From NCBI GenBank assembly GCA_003650865.1, contig QMSN01000001.1, forward strand, positions 1 through 28,338: a DNA stretch of 28,338 bases, read 5' to 3'. The notes beneath the pieces were generated by a model. The model was not told the origin of the DNA and searched no databases. It saw only the letters and a list, made by a program, of their open reading frames with translations. The position numbers and the translations under genes were made by a program. The stretch's first letter is position 1; the number at the start of each line of letters is the position of its first letter. Positions 24,023-28,338 of this stretch are shown here, piece by piece. The DNA is from Thermoprotei archaeon. Lineage in GTDB: Archaea; Thermoproteota; Methanomethylicia; Nezhaarchaeales; WYZ-LMO8.

Positions 24023-25587
24023 TGGAGTTTAGCTTGAAGGGGTACTTCACCTTCAACAAGCCGCTTCAAGGAGTTGAGGAAACTCTCAAGGAGGTTATTG
24101 ATGAGGCCAATAGGAGCATCCTCGTGAAGGGCGTGCCGAAGGGAAAGGAGGGTGAGGGTGCTAAGGTAACTGCTTGGAGGATTGAGGACGGAAAACTCTA
24201 CGTGGAGATATCCTCTGGGAGGTACGTGAGGGCTCACGATGCCCTCTTCAGGCTTAGGAAGCTCATAGGTGCAGAGCTGGGTAAGAGGCATAGGATAGGC
24301 GTGAGAGGCTTTGAGGTCTTGAACTACGTCATCAAGGTCCCAGGCTTCAAGGGGGACTTGAGCGAGGTTGAAGACCTCTTAGGCGACCGTGGAGTAGCTG
24401 AACTCACAGGCGACCTATTGACCATAGAGCTCAGAGGCGTCGAGGAAAGCGACTTAGAGGCTAGGATAGTGGATAGGCTCGTGAAGGCCCTCGTCAAGCC
24501 CGAAGCTGAGGTAGAGGCTCCTAAAGCCCTCCTAGTACCCTTCGGCCACGTAATCGAGCAGTCAAGCCCCAAGCCTGTGAAGTTTAACCTCGAAGTCGCC
24601 AGCGAAGCAGAGAAAAGGAGCTGGATAAAGAGGTTCCCAGCTAGAGGACAGTGGATATTCACAGGGCCCATGGTAGGCCTCCTAAAGGTGATGCGTGACT
24701 TAATAGTAGAGAACGTGTGTAGACCCCTAGGGTTTGAGGAGTGGATGTTCCCTAGGCTCATACCTCTAACCGTCCTCGAGAAGCTCTCAAGCTACGTTGA
24801 ACACCTCCCCGAGGGAATGTTCTACGTCTGTGTACCCCCACGAGACCCCTCAGCATTCGATGAGTACAAGAGGGAGTACACTCTGAAGAGGGTTTTGAGG
24901 AAGGACTTATTGAAGGACATACTGGGCGAACCCGAGTACGTGCTAGACGCCGTGCAATGCCCACCATTCTACCAGTTCTTCAGCAGCGAAACCGTTAGGA
25001 TTGAGGAACTCCCCATAAAGGTGTACGAGTGCATGGGCGGCTGGACTTGGAGAAATGAGGCTGGAGGAGTGGAGGGCCTTGCCAGGACCAACGAGTTCTG
25101 GCGCATGGAGATGGTGTACCTAGGGGCACCCAGCGACGTGGTCAAGATAAGGGAGGAGGTGGTCTCGAAGACGTTGAACCTCGTGGACAAGGTCTTAGAG
25201 CTCGAGTGGAGAGTTGTAGTAGGCGCGCCGTTTTACCTGTCGAGCGAGGAAGCTAAGAAGAGGAAGATCGACATATCGTCTAGGGACAAGATACCGACCA
25301 TAGACATTGAGTGCTACTTGCCTTATCGAGGTAAGAGGGAAGAGGCGGAGTGGCTTGAGATAACGGCTGCCAGTGTCCACTACAAGCACTACGTCTCAGC
25401 CTTTAGGATAAAGGAAGTTAAGGGCAGGGAGATATGGACTGGCTGCACGGGGCATGGCCTCACAAGGTGGGCTACCGCCTTCCTAGCCCAACACGGCTTC
25501 GACCCATCCAACTGGCCTAGCGCTGTCAGAGATAGGTTTGAGAAGTATGGGCCATATAGGCAAGTCAAAACGCTTGAGTGGCCATAA
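24019..25587 (+). CDS. serS: Seryl-tRNA synthetase, type 2 (methanogen-type)
   Basis: Charges tRNA(Ser) and belongs to the rare zinc-dependent type of SerRS, not the common bacterial/eukaryotic form. The 522 residues contain the type-2-specific N-terminal domain (1 to about 165) and a class-II catalytic core. Candidate zinc ligands C314 (AVQCPPFYQFF), E364 (FWRMEM) and C476 (WTGCTGHGLTRWA) have spacings of 50 and 112. These are close to C306, E355 and C461 of the Methanosarcina barkeri enzyme. Motif 2 spans WTWRNEAGG to WRMEM, and motif 3 is GHGLTRWATAFL. The ATG overlaps the peptidase stop (ATGA), and GGAGG lies just upstream. No conventional serS is visible here. Confidence 0.95.
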   Translation: MMEFSLKGYFTFNKPLQGVEETLKEVIDEANRSILVKGVPKGKEGEGAKVTAWRIEDGKLYVEISSGRYVRAHDALFRLRKLIGAELGKRHRIGVRGFEVLNYVIKVPGFKGDLSEVEDLLGDRGVAELTGDLLTIELRGVEESDLEARIVDRLVKALVKPEAEVEAPKALLVPFGHVIEQSSPKPVKFNLEVASEAEKRSWIKRFPARGQWIFTGPMVGLLKVMRDLIVENVCRPLGFEEWMFPRLIPLTVLEKLSSYVEHLPEGMFYVCVPPRDPSAFDEYKREYTLKRVLRKDLLKDILGEPEYVLDAVQCPPFYQFFSSETVRIEELPIKVYECMGGWTWRNEAGGVEGLARTNEFWRMEMVYLGAPSDVVKIREEVVSKTLNLVDKVLELEWRVVVGAPFYLSSEEAKKRKIDISSRDKIPTIDIECYLPYRGKREEAEWLEITAASVHYKHYVSAFRIKEVKGREIWTGCTGHGLTRWATAFLAQHGFDPSNWPSAVRDRFEKYGPYRQVKTLEWP

Positions 25588-25651
25588 TCAATCTCTGAAA
25601 TCAAATGATGAAATAAAGTTGTAATTTTCGAGGGTTTGAGGAGGCTACTAT

Positions 25652-25786
25652 TCATTTAGGAGTGAAGCTGTCGCAGCTGTCAGCTGGAGTGGTCCATATG
25701 GACCTAGTCTTGCAGTAATTCTTCTCTAAGTCGTAGTTCTTGCAGTTGTAGCAAGAGCCCTTAACGAAGCCTATAGTTGCTGACAT
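25652..25786 (-). CDS. 44-residue four-cysteine mini-protein, probable zinc-binding
   Basis: A short open frame of 44 residues starting MSATIGFVKGSCYNCKNYD. Its cysteines are C12, C15, C25 and C38 (CYNC, NYCK, DSCDSF), a spacing that suits one zinc or iron-sulfur site. ATG start with GGTGA 6 nt upstream, and an AT-rich box (25816-25832) about 35-40 nt upstream, so a full expression signal is present. It sits in the otherwise empty 366-nt gap between serS and the DHH gene, on the opposite strand to both. I do not know the family; similar small four-cysteine proteins are common in archaea. Function unknown. Confidence 0.75.
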   Translation of the reverse strand: MSATIGFVKGSCYNCKNYDLEKNYCKTRSIWTTPADSCDSFTPK

Positions 25787-25817
25787 TAAGGTCACCCAGA
25801 GAAAGTTCCAAGCGTTA

Positions 25818-25834
25818 GTTTAAAAATTTTAAAC
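25818..25834. promoter_or_regulatory. AT-rich palindrome, probable promoter of the mini-protein gene
   Basis: GTTTAAAAATTTTAAAC is a perfect inverted repeat with 8-nt arms around a central A. On the minus strand it is placed as the TATA box of the four-cysteine gene. Its symmetry could allow initiation in both directions or binding of a dimeric regulator. Confidence 0.5.
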
Positions 25835-25852
25835 AGGGTGAACAGCCGTTGC

Positions 25853-25918
25853 GGCGTCAGTCCGCCCATCATATATCATCGCTTGGGCTCTTAGACCGTC
25901 ATCTCTTCATCCGCCACC
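25853..25918 (-). ncRNA. Possible box C/D guide sRNA
   Basis: Read on the minus strand this stretch shows, in order: GGATGA (C-like), a 12-nt spacer, CTAA (D'-like), 9 nt, CGATGA (C'-like), 15 nt and CTGA (D). That is about 56 nt from C to D, a normal archaeal size. GGC before the first box and GCC after the last can pair as a terminal stem. An AT-rich box (attaataa) lies about 27 nt upstream at about 25936-25943. Three of the four boxes are off consensus and no target was identified. It also lies just ahead of the DHH promoter on the other strand. Weak call. Confidence 0.25.
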
Positions 25919-25931
25919 TAATTAATTAAAG
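25919..25931 (+). promoter_or_regulatory. TATA box of the DHH phosphoesterase gene
   Basis: TAATTAATTAAAG is centred about 29 nt before the GTG at 25954. It predicts a leaderless or nearly leaderless transcript that includes the whole split motif described at 26026. An ATG at 25945 is only about 20 nt from the box centre and would be less well placed. Confidence 0.55.
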
Positions 25932-25953
25932 AGGGCAGTTATTAATGTTCTGC

Positions 25954-26982
25954 GTGGAGGGGGGAGGCATTAAGCTTAGAGAGTTCATGGAAGCTGGGCC
26001 CCTAATGGTGCTTGCACACGGCGATAGGCCTTGAGCCCGCCAGTCTGACGGTGTGTGCTCAGCTTCAATTGTGAAGCGGGTATTCGGCGAAGTCGAGTTG
26101 AAGTTCACTCAGCCTTCTAGGCTTCACAGGGATCTCGAGGCGTTGGCTTCAAGCCAGAAGCTCCACGCGAGCTCTCTCCTAATAGTTGATTTAGCCATCA
26201 ACGTCGATGTTGCCGAGCGCTTCGCCTCAGCCGTAAGACACCTCATGCAGAGGGGTGTTAAAATGGTGTATGTAGACCACCACCCCCCACCGGCTGGCAT
26301 TGAAATCCTCGGCTTTGCTGATGAGGTCATCGTGAATACTCGTGCCTCATGTTCTGAGCTCATATACCACCTATTCGCTGAAGGCGACGGCCACTCAGCT
26401 CTTTTAGCTGCTTATGGGGCTATAGCCGACTCATTCGACGACACAGAGTTCGTCAAGAGCCAGATGCTCAAGTGGGGTAAGGGAATCCTATACTTCGAGT
26501 CTGAGATGCTTAGCCTGGCGTTATTAGGCATGAAGGCAGTTGAGCTCACATCAGTAGCTGATGAGCTAGCGAGAGGCTTAAGGGTTGGACGCATAGACTT
26601 GGTGGTCACCAGGGCTATTAGGAACTTGAGGCTCGACTACGAGGTTCAGCGATACGTCGAGGAGAACGCTGTAATCGAGGGGCCCATAGCTCTAATCGAG
26701 GAGGTCCCTCAAAGAGGGTTTGCGGGTAGAGCTGCCAGCTACGCCTTATCACTAATCACTGGAGACGTGGGTATAGGGATTGCCTCGAGGTTCAACCGCG
26801 AGTTCGTTGAGTGCTCTCTTAGAGCTAGAGGAGTGGACTTAACAAGGTTCATGCCCGAGATAATAAGGGAGGTCGGGGGATCAGGTGGAGGACACCCCTA
26901 CGCCTACGGCGTCAGGGTTTCGGCTCAAAAGTATAAAGAGTTCCTCGAACTCTTAAAGCTTAGAGCGATGACATATGCTTAA
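25954..26982 (+). CDS. DHH-family phosphoesterase, reading frame interrupted by a candidate 18-nt intron
   Basis: DHH/DHHA1 phosphoesterase of the RecJ/NrnA superfamily, which cleaves oligonucleotide or cyclic-dinucleotide phosphodiesters with Mn. Readable motifs are LIVDLAINVD, the name-giving VDHHPPP, AIADSFDD, and the DHHA1 loop GGSGGGHPYAYG near the end. The first motif, normally HGDxDG, is split: upstream in-frame sequence reads KLREFMEAGPLMVLAHGD, then 18 extra nt with a TGA, then DGVCSASIVKR. Removing 26026-26043 gives a continuous 336-residue protein with HGDSDG. Translation starting at the GTG at 26053 would lack the metal-binding aspartates. The rest of the frame is intact. The start is a GTG at 25954 (or ATG at 25945). 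It is followed 15 nt later by a metallophosphoesterase. The exact substrate is unknown. Confidence 0.82.
26026..26043 (+). other. Candidate bulge-helix-bulge mini-intron in the DHH gene
   Basis: The RNA around these 18 nt can fold as follows: exon strand GGCG (26020-26023), 3-nt bulge AUA (26024-26026), stem GGC (26027-26029), loop CUUGA (26030-26034, containing the in-frame stop), stem GCC (26035-26037), CGCC (26038-26041, pairing with GGCG), and 3-nt bulge AGU (26042-26044). This is the 4-bp central helix between two 3-nt bulges that the tRNA splicing endonuclease recognises. Cutting each bulge after its second base removes exactly 18 nt and joins GAT to TCT. The outer helix is imperfect: GCACAC (26014-26019) can pair with GTGTGC further downstream only if the 3' bulge widens, so this would be a relaxed motif. 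Confidence 0.65.
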
Positions 26983-26997
26983 AGTGGTGCCCTAGAG

Positions 26998-27744
26998 ATG
27001 TTAGATGGAGTCCTCGTGGGAGCCGTCTCAGATGTCCACTCACCGAAGTTCTACGACGACTTCAAGAGAGTGCTCAACAACAGCCCCGACGTCGACCTCA
27101 TGCTTTTGGCTGGAGACATGATTTATAAGGGGAGGGTGGAGGAGTACGAGAAGGTCATAGACGCCATAGAGAGCAGGCTGAGCTGCAGAATAGTCGCGTG
27201 CTTCGGCAATGAGGAGTACGACGACAAGCTCGACGATATCATGGCCCGATACTCCAAAGTCCTCTGGCTCAACGACGAGCTGGCTGAGATAGAGCTCCCA
27301 AACCACAAGCTGGTAGTGGTGGGGACAAAGGGGTGCCTAGATAGACCGACATCGTGGCAGAGGAAGCACATACCCAACATAGCTCAGCTGTACGAGCAGA
27401 GGCTGAAGAGAATAGATGAGCTGCTGCAAGAGGCCTCCAAGAAGGGCTTCACGATACTCATATCGCACTACGCCATCACCTACAAGACGCTTGTAGGAGA
27501 ACCCAAGTGGGCTTGGCCGGAAATGGGCTCAGCTAAGCTGGAGGAAGTCATTAAGAGGAGGAAGCCGCCAGTAGCCATACACGGCCACGCACACAACGGA
27601 AAGCTATTCCACACAGTCATAGATGGAGTGCAGGTCTACAACGTCTCGTTTCCAGCCACGAGGAAGATAACCGTGATAAAGGTCCTCGAAGGAGAGATGG
27701 CGCCAACAAGGCAGGTGAGCCTAACCCACTTCCTAAAGAGGTAA
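26998..27744 (+). CDS. Calcineurin-like metallophosphoesterase
   Basis: A 248-residue metal-dependent phosphoesterase. The dinuclear metal-site motifs are in order: SDVH (D12, H14), LAGDM, CFGNEEYD, ISHYA and HGHAHNG. This set matches archaeal phosphoesterases related to YfcE/Icc. The substrate cannot be inferred. The ATG at 26998 has GGTG about 8 nt upstream and is 15 nt after the DHH gene, so the two phosphoesterases likely share a transcript. The stop is 36 nt before the tRNA. Confidence 0.92.
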   Translation: MLDGVLVGAVSDVHSPKFYDDFKRVLNNSPDVDLMLLAGDMIYKGRVEEYEKVIDAIESRLSCRIVACFGNEEYDDKLDDIMARYSKVLWLNDELAEIELPNHKLVVVGTKGCLDRPTSWQRKHIPNIAQLYEQRLKRIDELLQEASKKGFTILISHYAITYKTLVGEPKWAWPEMGSAKLEEVIKRRKPPVAIHGHAHNGKLFHTVIDGVQVYNVSFPATRKITVIKVLEGEMAPTRQVSLTHFLKR

Positions 27745-27754
27745 GCTTAAATTA
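27745..27754 (+). promoter_or_regulatory. TATA box of tRNA-Pro
   Basis: GCTTAAATTA directly after the metallophosphoesterase stop is centred about 31 nt before the tRNA 5' end, the expected place for an archaeal tRNA promoter. Confidence 0.6.
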
Positions 27755-27780
27755 ACCCCTCCCTTCTCACCATCTAAGAA

Positions 27781-27856
27781 GGGGCCGTAGGCTAGCCTGG
27801 TAGACTGCGAGGCTTGGGCCCTCGTGACCCAGGTTCAAATCCTGGCGGCCCCACCA
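27781..27856 (+). tRNA. tRNA-Pro (anticodon UGG), CCA encoded
   Basis: Acceptor stem GGGGCCG (27781-27787) pairs fully with CGGCCCC (27846-27852), followed by A and an encoded CCA (27854-27856). The anticodon stem CGAGG/CCTCG encloses the loop CTTGGGC, with anticodon TGG at 27815-27817. The T-arm is CCAGG-TTCAAAT-CCTGG. The D-arm has AGCCTGGTAG with the conserved GG, and its stem carries a G-A mismatch (AGGCT opposite AGACT). No intron. UGG can read all or most proline codons by wobble. Confidence 0.97.
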
Positions 27857-27926
27857 CACAATCTCGCCACTTAACTCGTGAAGTAGAGGTTTAAGTCGAC
27901 CTAGACCATCAAGAAGTAGGTTTAAC

Positions 27927-27948
27927 AAAAAATGAGGTGGTTAGCCTC
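27927..27948 (-). terminator. Possible terminator of the right-edge gene
   Basis: On the minus strand, just after the stop of the gene at 27954, a short hairpin (GAGG, 7-nt loop, CCTC) is followed by ATTTTTT. A run of T is the usual archaeal termination signal. An outer inverted repeat, AAGAAGTAG (27911-27919) with CTACTTCTT (27954-27962), surrounds it. The stem is short, so the call is tentative. Confidence 0.4.
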
Positions 27949-27953
27949 TTCAG

Positions 27954-28338
27954 CTACTTCTTCCTGAGCTTTATGGTTAGCTGGCAGTAAGGCTCAAACC
28001 TCGCTAGCCCAGGGTTAAACTCCACAAGCTCCAAGTTGGGGTTTATGGCTTCAGCAAGCCCCCTCTCAGTCTCCTTGAGTATCTCGCACATATCCTCAGG
28101 CTTCACAGTAGCGTAGGCCCACCCCTTAAGGAAAGCACAGTGAGTAAACCTGAATCTACAGGTATTCGGCGTAAGCTCCATCAGTTTAACCCCTAGAATC
28201 CTACCCTTAATGTACGGGTCTAGAAAGCGGCGCTCACACTCCCACCACGTAGTGGCATCCCTCCTCCAAGCAATCTGAGGATCAATCTCTGAAAGCAGCT
28301 GTTCACCCATCAGCTTACCCCTCTCCTTCATGAAGGCC
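27954..28338 (-). CDS. Small protein resembling the ATC-hydrolase (PF14196-like) family, possibly 5'-truncated
   Basis: At least 125 residues from the ATG at 28331; the frame stays open to the window edge, so the real start may be further right. The C-terminal pattern is FTHCAFLKGWAYATVKPEDM, CEILKETERGLAEAINPNLE and then FEPYCQLTIKL. It resembles proteins annotated as L-2-amino-thiazoline-4-carboxylic acid hydrolase-like, which share spaced cysteines and a final (Y/G)xC-F-x-F/L strand. That match is from memory of the pattern and is uncertain, and the name is not proof of that activity. It converges on the tRNA across a 97-nt gap that holds only the possible terminator. Confidence 0.6.
   Translation of the reverse strand, partial: AFMKERGKLMGEQLLSEIDPQIAWRRDATTWWECERRFLDPYIKGRILGVKLMELTPNTCRFRFTHCAFLKGWAYATVKPEDMCEILKETERGLAEAINPNLELVEFNPGLARFEPYCQLTIKLRKK

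Noticed and set aside
25588..25640. C/D box sRNA on the plus strand after serS (ATGATGA near 25605)
   Set aside because: One good C box but no D box at a usable distance downstream.
26032..26034. The in-frame TGA as a selenocysteine codon
   Set aside because: The flanking residues (RP before, ARQS after) are not part of the motif, the frame has 18 extra bases rather than one swapped codon, and TGA is used as an ordinary stop elsewhere in the window.
26053..26982. DHH phosphoesterase as a simple gene starting at the GTG at 26053
   Set aside because: This start falls inside motif I and loses the aspartates that bind metal. In-frame upstream sequence clearly continues the family N-terminus to HGD, and a promoter lies before it.
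25954..26982. DHH gene as a decaying pseudogene
   Set aside because: There is a single interruption, a multiple of three in length, with all later motifs intact over 300 codons. Decay would be expected to leave frameshifts or further stops.
1..28338. CRISPR array, insertion sequence or replication origin
   Set aside because: No repeated 25-40 nt units, transposase frames, long terminal repeats, Cdc6/Orc gene or clustered origin-like boxes were seen.

Overview
This window is a piece of an archaeal chromosome, gene-dense, on both strands, made almost entirely of housekeeping information-processing genes. Archaeal markers are TFB, Gar1, Nop5/fibrillarin, SRP19, ribosomal proteins S8e and S30e, an Sm-like protein, GatDE, RIO2, an archaeal-type MetK, TATA boxes about 25-30 nt ahead of starts, several leaderless genes, and many TTG and GTG starts. 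S30e and a TFE-beta (RPC34/39-like) gene point to the TACK/Thermoproteota side. The seryl-tRNA synthetase is the rare type-2 form best known from methanogens, and there is a hypE. Together these suggest (inference only) a thermophilic TACK lineage with methanogen-like ancestry, such as a Methanomethylicia-, Nezhaarchaeia- or Korarchaeia-like organism. I see no mobile element, CRISPR array or foreign island.

Layout. 1-1352 (-) is a 3'-truncated glmS. 1438-2209 (+) is a small unknown gene overlapping a CYTH/class IV adenylate cyclase-like gene. 2202-3518 (-) is thiC. 3645-5121 (+) holds an Sm-like protein and metK. 5133-14131 (-) is a long co-directional block. In transcription order it reads pyrD, pyrK, S30e (a 49-codon gene), gatD, gatE, dph6, rio2 and a DUF460 RNase H-fold protein. 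14239-17599 (+) holds nop5, fibrillarin, a DUF61 protein and a COG1395 HTH regulator, convergent with the next block. 17583-21794 (-) reads S8e, SRP19, gar1, TFB, TFE-beta, rlmE, trm1. 21888-25587 (+) holds hypE, an Xaa-Pro peptidase and type-2 serS. 25588-27856 holds a 44-codon four-cysteine mini-protein (-), a DHH phosphoesterase (+), a metallophosphoesterase (+) and tRNA-Pro(UGG). The right edge has a small gene (-) resembling the ATC-hydrolase family.

The most striking observation is in the DHH phosphoesterase. Its first catalytic motif is split by 18 extra bases that contain an in-frame TGA. These bases fold into a bulge-helix-bulge-like hairpin of the kind cut by the archaeal tRNA splicing endonuclease. 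Removing exactly the 18 nt set by symmetric cleavage of the two bulges restores a canonical HGDSDG motif in frame. I read this as a candidate mini-intron in a protein-coding gene.

Functionally the window brings together RNA modification (Nop5, fibrillarin, Gar1, Trm1, RlmE, plus MetK supplying SAM), translation (S8e, S30e, GatDE, SerRS, Dph6, RIO2, SRP19, tRNA-Pro) and transcription initiation (TFB with TFE-beta). A few metabolic genes (glmS, thiC, pyrDK, hypE) lie between them.
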